This document shows, piece after piece, positions 7,286 through 15,560 of a stretch of 15,776 nt of DNA. Position numbers and translations under genes: made by a program. The DNA is from an uncultured Saprospiraceae bacterium (lineage in GTDB: Bacteria; Bacteroidota; Bacteroidia; Chitinophagales; Saprospiraceae): assembly GCA_937959375.1 (NCBI GenBank), contig CALGLS010000260.1, forward strand, positions 1-15,776. The letters are read 5' to 3'. A model generated the notes under the pieces. It was not told the DNA's origin, did no database searches, and saw only the letters and a list, made by a program, of their open reading frames with translations. How positions within the stretch are numbered: the first letter of the stretch is position 1; every line of letters begins with the position of its first letter.

Positions 7286-10200
7286 CTAGTTAGTCGACGA
7301 CTTGTAGAATCGACTCGTCTTGCGCTTGCTCGACCCTTCGTCTACTTCCATAAAGTACATGCCGTCTTTCAAGTTGCTAATGTCAATGGTTTGGGTTGGT
7401 TGATCAATGACTAGGTTCTTAACTAAGTTACCGTAAGCATCATAAATCTTAACCTTTCCTAGCAATACATCTACAACTGATATCTTATCTAGTGCTGGGT
7501 TTGGATATACCATCACATTTGTATCTATCTTTCCTAATTCTACAACCACTACCTGTGAATGCTCAAATTGACCATCTACATCTACTTGCTTCAAGCGGTA
7601 GTAATTAGATCCTACTCCAATGCTCAGATCTCTGAAATCATAGGTATTCACTTCTGCAGTTGTTCCCTGACCTGCAACAAATCCAATTGTCTTCCATTGG
7701 TTGTCACTTTGGAAACGTTGAATCTCGAAACCTAGATTGTTTTCTTCAGATGCCGTTCCCCACTTAAGTAATGCGTCGCGTCCATCTAATTGACCATTAA
7801 AGTAGATCAAGTCAACTGGTAGTGCGCCACCGCCTTCAGCACCTCCACCTCCTCCACCGGAGAATGATGAAACTTCATACTGTGCGTAGTGATCAACTGG
7901 TCCGTGCGAACCATGCGCCCATCTGTTTAATCCTGGTGTAGTACCATTTGAAATCAACTTCAGATCACCTTGTGGGATCGTTGGTAGTGGTGGAAAGATT
8001 CCTAAAGCAGGATTCGTCACCTTGAAAAATTGCATATCCGTTACTGAAGGTATTAGACTTGCGTTGTTTCCTGCCAACACATTGTTCAACTCATCGAAAT
8101 CAGATTGGTGGAAGTAATAACGTACCCCAACGTTACTGGTTGGTTGTACATCTGGTTGTACATCCCAGTTACGATTCAAGAATACACCCCCAACTCCATT
8201 CACTACGAATCCAATGCTATCACCGTAGTAAGAAACAGTTTCAGTTCCTACTTCAAGGCGTACTTCCGTTTGAGGTATTACTGCTCCTGTACCATCTAAT
8301 GCTAATGAAAGCAATAACTCTCCTCCCTCAGTACAGTAGTTCGTCCAAACACTATCTGCACTTAAACTTGCGTAAGCACTTTGGTGAATACCTGGTGTAT
8401 TAACTAATGGTGCAACATTCTCATCACAAGTACAAACATCTCCCGTTCCATCATTATTCGAATCTTCCTGACCTGGATTAAACATCGTTGGACAGTTATC
8501 AACTGAGTTGACAAAACCATCACCATCGGTATCAGGATCTATTGCATCTACTATACAGGTTGTGATAAACATACATCCATTATCATCTGTCACGGTCACC
8601 ATATAAACGCCCGGTGCAAGACCAACTGCTGCATTTGTTGTTGAACTAGATGGATCATCCCAAAGGTAGGTATAGTTACCTGTTCCTCCACTCGCAGTAA
8701 CCACTGCAATACCATCATTCACACCTGCAGATGTTTGTCCTGCTGTTTGCACAATACCTACCACACTAGAAGGTGGTGCTAATGTTATTTCTGACCAAGC
8801 CGTACAACCGTTGGCATCTGTTACCGTTACATTGTATGTTCCCATTCCAATGTTTGTTGCTGTTGCAGTTGTTGCGCCATTATCCCAGTTAAAGGTATAA
8901 GGTGCAGTTCCTGAACCAGCCATTGCCGTTACGCTACCATCTGTAGCATCATTACAAGAAATTGGGTAACCATTGTAGTCTGATGTTACAACTGTTGTTA
9001 CGGTTAGTAAACAACCTGGATCATTAGATCCTACGATTGCTACTGCGGTATCAATACAACCAGCTGCATCTACTACTGTTACAGGATACTGACCTGCTGT
9101 TAAGTTCGTCAAACTATCACCAGTTGCTCCATCCCAGTAAAATCCGTAAGGACTTGTACCTCCTACTCCGATTGCGAAAGCTGCTCCATCTGCTTGTCCG
9201 TTTGCAGATTCAGGAATTGTATTCACCAATACGTGCACTGGTGTTGGCTCCATCATGTAAACCGAATGTACAACAGAACAACCAATCGAGTCGGTTATCA
9301 CTACTTCATAGAAACCTGCATAAACATTGGTAAGCATTGGTGTGCTCATTCCATTATTCCAATTATAATTGTATGGAGGAAATCCTCCCGTTGCTATTGC
9401 TTCAATTATTCCGTCAGCATCACCCGCACAACTAATTTCTTGAATGATATTTGTCGTTGCGGTTAAGCTTGAACAATCCGGTCCAAGTACTTCAACCATA
9501 TCCGAAACAGTACACCCATTGGCATCCGTTACGGTTACAAAATATTGTCCCATAGGTAATCCAAAAAGCGAATCACTAACAGCTCCATTATCCCAGTTAT
9601 AAGTATAAGGTGGCATTCCGCCATAAGGTTGAGATGCCGCCATACCATCACTACTCTGCAGAGTCGTTGTTGGCCATGAACCGGTATACCCTATTAACGG
9701 TGAAACATTAATTAAGTCAACGACATTAGTTGCCGTACAGCCATTCGCTGCAGTCACTGTTACTTCGTAAGCACCTTGTGGCAATCCGTAAACAAGCTGA
9801 CTAGTATCTCCTGTAGTCCAGTTATAAGTGTATGGTGCAGGACCGCCGTTTGCCATTGCTTCTACCATTCCCAAATCTCCTTCACAAAGAATCTCTTGAA
9901 GAATATTGGTGTAGGCATAAAATCCATTACAGCTCACTGTATCAAAGTCTACCACTACTGTGGAAACAGCTGTACAACCGTATAGATCAGTTACCGTCAC
10001 ATCATAATAACCAGCTGGTACACCTGAAACGGTAGGTGACGTAAAACCATTATTCCAATAGTAAGTATAAGGCATGGCACCTCCTGTTGCTACAACATCT
10101 AACTGACCATCTGAAGCAGTAGGTGATGAAGCTGGCAACGAACTTGTATTTGCGATAATTGCAGGAGGATCCATTAAGAAAATAGAGTCTACGATTACAC

Positions 10201-12394
10201 AACCTGCTGCATCCGTTACTGTAATTACATAATCACCGGCTGGTAAATTTGACAAAGTAGAAGTGGAATCACCTGTATTCCATACATAAGTATAAGGACT
10301 CGTTCCTCCCTGAGCAAAAGCATCTGTTCCTCCGTCATTACTTCCGGCACAACTAATTGGGTAGCCATTATAATCTGTAGTAATTGACATATTCAAATAG
10401 AAGCCATTACAATTCTGGTCTACCATTACTTCAACTGAATCCGTAATCAAACAACCATTGTTGTCAATTACAGTATAGACATACCAACCTGGCAGTAAAC
10501 CTACGATGGTATCACCTGTCATTCCGTTATCCCAATTGTAGCTAAATCCTCCCATGCCTCCAGTAGCCTGTACCGCCGCTGTTCCGTTTGCTGTAGTTGG
10601 GCTTGATGCTGGTGTTGATCCGCTATTGATATAAATCGGAGCTGGTTCCAATAAGTCAATATATGCTGTAGCTGTACAACCTATCGAGTCTGTTACGACA
10701 ACATCATAGGTTCCTGCTGGCAAGTTAAATATATCTTGACCTGTCATACCATTGCTCCAGTTGTAAGTGTAAGGTTCTACCCCTCCTGTTGCCATTGCCA
10801 TGATTAAACCATCATAGTTGCCAAAACAAGTTGGTTCTATAAAGTTTACAATTGTGGTAACAAGGTTATTACAAGTGTTGCTTGAATCTACTTCCACAAA
10901 AGTCGTTGCTGAAGTAAAACATCCGTTTGCATCAAAGACTGATACATCGTAAGGTCCTGATGGAACATTTGGTACAACATCAGTTGTCGCTCCATTATTC
11001 CAAGAAAAATTATATGGTGTTACACCTCCTGTTGCGACTACACTTACTTCACCATCTGCTGCTGTTGGTGTTGAAGCAGGTAGTGAATTTGCTGTTGCAA
11101 AAACGGCTGATGGCTCATTCAAATAAATTGAATCAATAAACATACAACCTGCTGCATCTGTAACGGTAACTTCGTAATAACCAGCTGAAACATTCAATAA
11201 ATATGCTATTGAATCTCCTGTATTCCAAACATGTGTGTATGGAGGTGTTCCCATTTGTGCGTAAGCACTAATAGTCCCATCTGTTGCTCCTGCACAACTT
11301 ACTGGAAATCCATTATACATGCTATCAATGGTAATGTTAGCATACATATTACACGGTGGTGGTCCAGCGCTATCGATTGTAATGACTTGAGAAGCAGTCA
11401 ACATATTTCCACATTCATCCGTAGCGACCCATTCTCTTATTATTAAATGAGGATCAGGACAGGTTCCTGTTGATGTTTCATTGAACGTAACGACTGTTGC
11501 ACTGCAATTATCAGTTGCAGTAACTGTAGCAGGTAGTGGGATTGAATCTCCACAACTCAAGGTTATATTATTTGGAATAAAAGCAAACACAGGATTGTCA
11601 ACATCTTCAACATAGATTACCTGCGTAGCAGTTGTAACATTCCCGCAAACATCAATTGCAGTCCAAGTTCGAGATAGTGAATAGGTATGAAAGCAAGCAC
11701 CTTGACCTTGATCAGAGTCTTCTGTCAAAGTAATGGTAACATTAGGATCGCAGTCTATTGCAGTAACTGTTCCCGCAGCAGGAATAGCATCACAGTTAAC
11801 AGTCATATCACCTGGAACATTCTCTAAAATTGGTGCCTCTACATCTTCGACCGTTATAACACGTGTTGCCGTCATTTGATTTCCACAATTATCCGTTGCG
11901 GTCCATTCTCTAACAATATCGTAGATAGCTGGACAAGCACCGTTAGGTAAATTGTATTCAGTGAAGGTAATCGATGCATTTGCATCACAATTATCGGAAG
12001 CATATGGCATCACCACATCGGGGATATTATTGCATGATACTATTACATCTGGCAGCACACCACTAAGGTAGGGTTCCTGTGTATCGTTTACAGTCACCAC
12101 CTGCGTATGAGTAATAGAAACCATACAAGTATCCGTTGCTGTCCAGGTTCGAATCACTTCATACCAACTTGGGCATGCCATTGGATTTATGGATTCATTG
12201 AATGTTACATCCACATAACCTGAACAAGTACTAGTTGCAGTTACTATTGGAGCTGTAGGAACGTTATCACATTCAACAAATATATCCTGAGGCGGATTGT
12301 CGAAAATGGGTCCATTCGTATCAATATGATTGGCGTTCAAAATGAAAGGAATCAGAAAAATCGAAAGGAATAGACATTGTCTAATTTTTTGCAT
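7286..12394 (-). CDS. Giant T9SS-exported protein with HYR-like, SprB and TSP3 repeats
   Basis: A 1702-residue secreted or surface protein. Signal peptide ~1-22 (MQKIRQCLFLSIFLIPFILN). Four HYR-like modules (~25-344) each show paired Cys and a TATD.C or equivalent motif (REWTATDNCGN). Twelve SprB-like repeats of ~78 residues follow (~345-1283), with DG...A.GG..PY.Y.W..G and YxVTVTDxxGC. Then a calcium-type thrombospondin-3 segment (~1285-1322; DTDGDGFVNSVDNCP), a less repetitive region, a Gly-rich linker, a domain starting LPVDLIYFNG, and a type A T9SS sorting domain (VYPNPALDKISV, ~1629-1702). SprB itself is a gliding adhesin in Flavobacterium; these repeats also occur in non-motile species, so adhesion or matrix function is inference. 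Divergent from the WG-repeat gene; it ends at a strong terminator. Confidence 0.93.
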   Translation of the reverse strand: MQKIRQCLFLSIFLIPFILNANHIDTNGPIFDNPPQDIFVECDNVPTAPIVTATSTCSGYVDVTFNESINPMACPSWYEVIRTWTATDTCMVSITHTQVVTVNDTQEPYLSGVLPDVIVSCNNIPDVVMPYASDNCDANASITFTEYNLPNGACPAIYDIVREWTATDNCGNQMTATRVITVEDVEAPILENVPGDMTVNCDAIPAAGTVTAIDCDPNVTITLTEDSDQGQGACFHTYSLSRTWTAIDVCGNVTTATQVIYVEDVDNPVFAFIPNNITLSCGDSIPLPATVTATDNCSATVVTFNETSTGTCPDPHLIIREWVATDECGNMLTASQVITIDSAGPPPCNMYANITIDSMYNGFPVSCAGATDGTISAYAQMGTPPYTHVWNTGDSIAYLLNVSAGYYEVTVTDAAGCMFIDSIYLNEPSAVFATANSLPASTPTAADGEVSVVATGGVTPYNFSWNNGATTDVVPNVPSGPYDVSVFDANGCFTSATTFVEVDSSNTCNNLVTTIVNFIEPTCFGNYDGLIMAMATGGVEPYTYNWSNGMTGQDIFNLPAGTYDVVVTDSIGCTATAYIDLLEPAPIYINSGSTPASSPTTANGTAAVQATGGMGGFSYNWDNGMTGDTIVGLLPGWYVYTVIDNNGCLITDSVEVMVDQNCNGFYLNMSITTDYNGYPISCAGSNDGGTDAFAQGGTSPYTYVWNTGDSTSTLSNLPAGDYVITVTDAAGCVIVDSIFLMDPPAIIANTSSLPASSPTASDGQLDVVATGGAMPYTYYWNNGFTSPTVSGVPAGYYDVTVTDLYGCTAVSTVVVDFDTVSCNGFYAYTNILQEILCEGDLGMVEAMANGGPAPYTYNWTTGDTSQLVYGLPQGAYEVTVTAANGCTATNVVDLINVSPLIGYTGSWPTTTLQSSDGMAASQPYGGMPPYTYNWDNGAVSDSLFGLPMGQYFVTVTDANGCTVSDMVEVLGPDCSSLTATTNIIQEISCAGDADGIIEAIATGGFPPYNYNWNNGMSTPMLTNVYAGFYEVVITDSIGCSVVHSVYMMEPTPVHVLVNTIPESANGQADGAAFAIGVGGTSPYGFYWDGATGDSLTNLTAGQYPVTVVDAAGCIDTAVAIVGSNDPGCLLTVTTVVTSDYNGYPISCNDATDGSVTAMAGSGTAPYTFNWDNGATTATATNIGMGTYNVTVTDANGCTAWSEITLAPPSSVVGIVQTAGQTSAGVNDGIAVVTASGGTGNYTYLWDDPSSSTTNAAVGLAPGVYMVTVTDDNGCMFITTCIVDAIDPDTDGDGFVNSVDNCPTMFNPGQEDSNNDGTGDVCTCDENVAPLVNTPGIHQSAYASLSADSVWTNYCTEGGELLLSLALDGTGAVIPQTEVRLEVGTETVSYYGDSIGFVVNGVGGVFLNRNWDVQPDVQPTSNVGVRYYFHQSDFDELNNVLAGNNASLIPSVTDMQFFKVTNPALGIFPPLPTIPQGDLKLISNGTTPGLNRWAHGSHGPVDHYAQYEVSSFSGGGGGGAEGGGALPVDLIYFNGQLDGRDALLKWGTASEENNLGFEIQRFQSDNQWKTIGFVAGQGTTAEVNTYDFRDLSIGVGSNYYRLKQVDVDGQFEHSQVVVVELGKIDTNVMVYPNPALDKISVVDVLLGKVKIYDAYGNLVKNLVIDQPTQTIDISNLKDGMYFMEVDEGSSKRKTSRFYKSSTN
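7289..7510 (-). other. T9SS type A C-terminal sorting domain (coding segment)
   Basis: Encodes the last ~74 residues of the giant exported protein. It contains VYPNPA, VKIYDAYGNLV, IDISNLKDGMYFMEV and a basic tail, the typical order of the Por secretion/type A sorting domain. This targets the protein through the outer membrane and normally leads to removal of the domain and surface attachment or release. Confidence 0.9.
8432..8541 (-). other. Thrombospondin type 3-like calcium-binding segment
   Basis: Encodes DPDTDGDGFVNSVDNCP followed by a second Asp/Asn-rich loop (DSNNDGTGDVC). The DxDxDGxxxxxDNCP pattern is the TSP3 calcium loop, with one Cys pair. It separates the SprB repeat array from the C-terminal region and probably acts as a rigid Ca2+-bound spacer. 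Confidence 0.85.
8546..11362 (-). repeat. Twelve SprB-like repeats in six A/B pairs
   Basis: Coding tandem array of ~235-bp units. Odd units carry an early Cys (SCAGATDG, TCFGNYDG, SCAGSNDG, LCEGDLGM, SCAGDADG, SCNDATDG). Even units lack it and begin with SLPASxPTAxDG-like strings. Every unit ends near TVTDxxGC. The true period is therefore a pair of ~155 residues, repeated six times. Copies have diverged at the nucleotide level, so the array is old rather than freshly expanded. Confidence 0.85.
11363..12330 (-). repeat. Four HYR-like modules at the N-terminus
   Basis: Coding tandem array of ~75-85-residue modules. Each has a strand with a Cys early on (VECDNVP, VSCNNIP, VNCDAIP, LSCGDSI), then ACP or similar, then RxWTAxDxCGN, then a TxVxxVxD linker. 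This Cys-rich, immunoglobulin-like pattern is the HYR-like family common in large Bacteroidota surface proteins. Confidence 0.8.
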
Positions 12395-12571
12395 ATCTCG
12401 TAGTCTTTAAAAATAAAAAAATAGTGCTCAACCGTAGAATCACCATTTAATTTTGGTAATTAATTATTTGAAATTCTAATTTTTAGCGGATACGAGGGGA
12501 AGGACAAATAGAGTATTTTCTGATAAAATAAATACCTATTTGTTGTGTTGATGTGAAATATGCTTGGAAAC

Positions 12572-12592
12572 ATTGTTGGGAGCGCCAACAAT
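12572..12592. promoter_or_regulatory. Perfect 8-bp inverted repeat in divergent promoter region
   Basis: ATTGTTGG-GAGCG-CCAACAAT: an exact 8-bp stem around a 5-nt centre, about 180 bp from the leftward start and 265 bp from the rightward one. No T-run follows it on either strand, so a terminator is unlikely. A dimeric regulator site is possible but unproven. Confidence 0.45.
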
Positions 12593-12799
12593 CATACCAA
12601 GAGAAAATCTATCTTAAATTCCTTAACATTCATCATCGAATAATTTATTTTATAATGAATTAAATACCGCTTAATCCTATCATTTTAGAGCTTAGTGGTT
12701 TTGTAGGCCATATGTTATTACGAAAAATTTGAAGAATTGAAGGACATAAGATTAGCTAGAAGCAACATTTTACCCTTTCAGATGTAACTTCCTTGGAGC

Positions 12800-12831
12800 T
12801 TTCAAAGTTTTATCAAAATACCATACCTTTG
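12800..12831 (+). promoter_or_regulatory. Candidate promoter of the WG-repeat gene
   Basis: TACCTTTG at 12824-12831 matches the Bacteroidota -7 element TAnnTTTG exactly. TTTC at 12800-12803, 20 nt upstream, is a partial match to the -33 TTTG. Transcription would begin some 20 nt before the ATG at 12858. Confidence 0.42.
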
Positions 12832-12857
12832 GCCTTCTTAATCCGTTATAAACTATT

Positions 12858-14276
12858 ATGATACGAACCATACTTTTTTGTTTTTCCCTTATTGGTATTC
12901 TTTCTGTTGTACAGGCTCAAGATCAGCAATATGAGTGGGCCTTTCAGACGAATCAATTTGACAAGGCCAATGACTTTAGTGACGGCTATGCGATTGTTAA
13001 GAAGAAGTACAAACGTGGCTTTATTAATCGAAGTGGAGAAATAGTGATTAAACCCCAATTCAATATAATAGATGCCTTTTCAGAAGACATCGCCTCTGCT
13101 GGCTTTGTGAATTATCAAACTTCGGAGTCAAAAAGTGGCTATATCAATAGGCTAGGTGCCTTTGTGGTGGAACCTCAATTTCAAGTTACCAGCCCTTTTC
13201 AAGAAGGACTTGCCTGTGTCAAAAAAGACGACCTTTGGGGTTTTATTAATCGGTCAGGTAATTTTGTCATTAAGCCTCAGTTTGAAGAAGCCAATGTTTT
13301 TTCAAAAGGCAAAGCAGCCGTTAATAAAAATAATAAGTGGGGCATTATTAATACAAAAGGACAATTCATCATCCCTGCAGAATATGATTACTTGTTAGGA
13401 TTTTCAGAAGGACTCTGCGCTGTCTTCACTGGTGGTAAATGGGGATTCATCAACCCTGCGGGAGAAATGGTCATCCCTGCAAAGTATGAATCGGCGAGTA
13501 GTTTTAATAGCGGTAGAGCAAGAGTCGAAGTGGATAAAAAATTTGGAATGATCAATAAAGAAGGTGTATTTGTAATTGAACCAACCTTCACTATGCTACA
13601 TAATTTTTCCCATGGTTTTGCTGTAGCTAAAAAGAATACCGAAGACAAGTGGGGTTACATTGACATTCATGGTAATTTTGCTATTCCTCCAAGTTTTGAT
13701 TTAACCTATGACTTTTCAGAAAACTTAGCTCGTGTTCGCAAAAACGGAAAATGGGGTTACATCAACCTAGAAGGAAAAATTGTTATTGATCCGGTCTTTG
13801 ACGTTGCTTATGATTTTCGTGAAGGACTTGCCCGAGTTAAACAAGGAGAGCGCAGAGGCTTTATCCGATACCTACCTCCTTTAGATGAAGAAATCGTTAT
13901 TGACCAACCCAAAGCCAAACCTGAGGAAGTTACCGTTCGTAAAATAAAGAAAGGACATTTCATAAAAGTAAAAAGTCCAAATATTAAACTCCGCATCTTT
14001 GATCATAAAAAAATAGATGGCGATATTGTTTCTATGAATTTCAATGGGAAGTGGGCTGTAAGGAAACAACTCCTTGGCAAAGAAGCCCATGAAGTAGAAA
14101 TTACCATTGATCAATTACTAGAAGATAACTACATTCTATTTTATGCTGAGAACTTAGGTCGCAACCCACCTAATACAGCTACCATTTTTATTGAAGATGG
14201 AACAGAAAGACAAACCATTGTTTTAGAAGCTGATTTGAATCAGTGCGATATTATACACTTTGAATTAGTGGAGTAG
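12858..14276 (+). CDS. Secreted WG-repeat protein with conserved C-terminal module
   Basis: A 472-residue protein with a Sec signal peptide (MIRTILFCFSLIGILSVVQA, cleaved near residue 20). Residues ~33-345 hold eight to nine WG repeats of ~35-37 residues, each of the form WGFINRSGNFVIKPQF..A..FS.GLA.V, one of them lengthened by an extra SESK stretch. A short Pro/Glu/Lys linker leads to a distinct module (~364-472) with FDHKKIDGDIVSMNFNGKW (DGDIVS 387-392) and AENLGRNPPNTA (430-441). I recall that motif set from other secreted Bacteroidota proteins but cannot name it. WG-repeat function is not well defined; a binding or scaffold role is a guess. No T9SS sorting domain is visible, so it is periplasmic or exported otherwise. 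The TIGR03032 gene follows on the same strand. Confidence 0.9.
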   Translation: MIRTILFCFSLIGILSVVQAQDQQYEWAFQTNQFDKANDFSDGYAIVKKKYKRGFINRSGEIVIKPQFNIIDAFSEDIASAGFVNYQTSESKSGYINRLGAFVVEPQFQVTSPFQEGLACVKKDDLWGFINRSGNFVIKPQFEEANVFSKGKAAVNKNNKWGIINTKGQFIIPAEYDYLLGFSEGLCAVFTGGKWGFINPAGEMVIPAKYESASSFNSGRARVEVDKKFGMINKEGVFVIEPTFTMLHNFSHGFAVAKKNTEDKWGYIDIHGNFAIPPSFDLTYDFSENLARVRKNGKWGYINLEGKIVIDPVFDVAYDFREGLARVKQGERRGFIRYLPPLDEEIVIDQPKAKPEEVTVRKIKKGHFIKVKSPNIKLRIFDHKKIDGDIVSMNFNGKWAVRKQLLGKEAHEVEITIDQLLEDNYILFYAENLGRNPPNTATIFIEDGTERQTIVLEADLNQCDIIHFELVE

Positions 14277-14280
14277 ATTT

Positions 14281-14386
14281 GTGGGGAGTTAGGAGTTGGA
14301 GGTCGGAAGCTTCCTCTAATGTATATCGACTGTAGTATATTACCGTCGAGTGAACCTCCCACCTCCAACTCCCCACTTCCAACTTT
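14281..14386. repeat. Palindromic element 5: 7-nt-periodic GTTGGAG arms
   Basis: The left arm is four heptamers GTGGGGA (14281), GTTAGGA (14288), GTTGGAG (14295) and GTCGGAA (14302), then GCTTCC (14309-14314). The right arm 14351-14386 in reverse complement gives GTTGGAA, GTGGGGA, GTTGGAG, GTGGGAG, so pairing is imperfect and can slip by one unit. The ~36-nt core has TCGAC (14326-14330) facing GTCGA (14345-14349). It starts 4 nt past the WG-repeat stop and ends ~30 nt before the TIGR03032 ATG. Confidence 0.82.
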
Positions 14387-14415
14387 TCACCACTTTCAAA
14401 CACACAAGAAAAAAC

Positions 14416-15483
14416 ATGCCTACTCCCCCACCACCATTCGCCTTACAACATAGCCCCAACATACCTGAGTTGCTGATGCAGCTCAATTGTACGTTAGCCA
14501 TCAGTACTTATCAAGCTGGTAAAGTTGTTTTCATTAGTCCTAAAGACGCCAACAGTTTGATACAGCTACCCAGAACTTTTATCAAAGCAATGGGCATGAC
14601 TTTAGAAAATGGAAAGATGGCAATCGCCACTCAAGACGAAGTCATTGTTTTGGTCAACTCTCCTGAATTGGCTAGTCACTATCCAAACAAACCCAATACC
14701 TACGACACCATGTTTATGCCTCGTGCAACGTACTACACGGGCCAGATTGACATCCATGATTTGGACTGGGGTCAAAATGGTGATCTGTATGCGGTCAATA
14801 CTTCTTTTTCATGTTTAATTAAGATAGACGACAATTATAGTTTCACTCCAGTATGGCAACCACCATTCATTGATCGTTTGGTCTCTGAAGATCGTTGTCA
14901 CCTAAATGGAATGGCTATGCAAAATGGCTTCCCTAAATATGTAACTGCGTTCAACAACGGGAACTCCAGACAAAGCTGGCGGGAAGTAGTGACAACAGGA
15001 GGAATCTTGATGGATGTAACAACGAATGAAATCATTGCAGAAGGCCTACCGATGCCCCATTCTCCGCGAATCTTTGACGACCAGTTATATGTACTTTTCT
15101 CCGCTACAGGAGAACTTGCTCGTATAGATACCCAAACGGGAACATCTGAGGTGGTTACTCGTTTAGATGGATTTGTGAGAGGGCTTGCACGACATGGCGA
15201 CTATGCATTTATTGGCTTGTCAAAATTGCGCAAGAACTCTTCCTCCTTTGCTAAATTGGCTATTGCCGAAAAGGCCGATCAATCTGGCATTGTGGTTGTT
15301 CACCTACCTACAGGAGCAACCGTTGGAATGATTAAATACCTTAGCTCTGTTGATGAGATCTATGACGTACAAGTTATACCGAACGTACTTCGCCCTGGGA
15401 TATTGAACACCATGAAACCTGAATTCAAAATGGGTTTATCAACTCCTGAATCAACTTACTGGGCTAGAACCAAGGAAAAATAA
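14416..15483 (+). CDS. TIGR03032/DUF4915 family protein
   Basis: A 355-residue protein with no signal peptide. Diagnostic motifs appear in order: STYQAGK (30-36), SFSCLIKID (130-138), FTPVWQPPFI (143-152), EDRCHLNGMAM (158-168), MPHSPRIF (213-220), GFVRGLARHGDYAFIGLSKLR (252-272) and a final DVQVIPNVLRPG. These define TIGR03032/DUF4915. Recurring GxLxxIDxxTG-like strands suggest a beta-propeller; biochemical function is unknown. I chose ATG 14416; a GTG at 14350 in the same frame would make the extra 22 residues purely from the repeat arm of palindromic element 5, which is implausible. The next gene starts 77 nt downstream on the same strand and seems exported, suggesting a shared role. Confidence 0.9.
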   Translation: MPTPPPPFALQHSPNIPELLMQLNCTLAISTYQAGKVVFISPKDANSLIQLPRTFIKAMGMTLENGKMAIATQDEVIVLVNSPELASHYPNKPNTYDTMFMPRATYYTGQIDIHDLDWGQNGDLYAVNTSFSCLIKIDDNYSFTPVWQPPFIDRLVSEDRCHLNGMAMQNGFPKYVTAFNNGNSRQSWREVVTTGGILMDVTTNEIIAEGLPMPHSPRIFDDQLYVLFSATGELARIDTQTGTSEVVTRLDGFVRGLARHGDYAFIGLSKLRKNSSSFAKLAIAEKADQSGIVVVHLPTGATVGMIKYLSSVDEIYDVQVIPNVLRPGILNTMKPEFKMGLSTPESTYWARTKEK

Positions 15484-15560
15484 AAGCAATATGGATTAGC
15501 GTAAAAAACGCGATTTAAATGAAATTTTAAACTCTATTAGTAAACAATAAAATTTAATTC

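Larger units (their letters stand above)
12395..12857. other. 463-bp divergent intergenic region
   Basis: Non-coding, very AT-rich spacer between the divergent starts of the SprB-repeat and WG-repeat genes, so it must hold both promoters. I see a perfect hairpin at 12572-12592, a small TTAATT/AATTAA inverted repeat at 12447-12463, and a TAnnTTTG match for the rightward gene. I see no full consensus promoter for the leftward gene. Confidence 0.75.

Noticed and set aside
9037..9466. Leucine-rich and other open frames antisense to the SprB array
   Set aside because: They come from the repetitive, stop-poor opposite strand of the coding repeats and have no family resemblance or start context.
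14350..14415. N-terminal extension of TIGR03032 from a GTG start
   Set aside because: These 22 codons translate the repeat arm of palindromic element 5 and give low-complexity Pro-rich sequence; family homology begins after the ATG at 14416.
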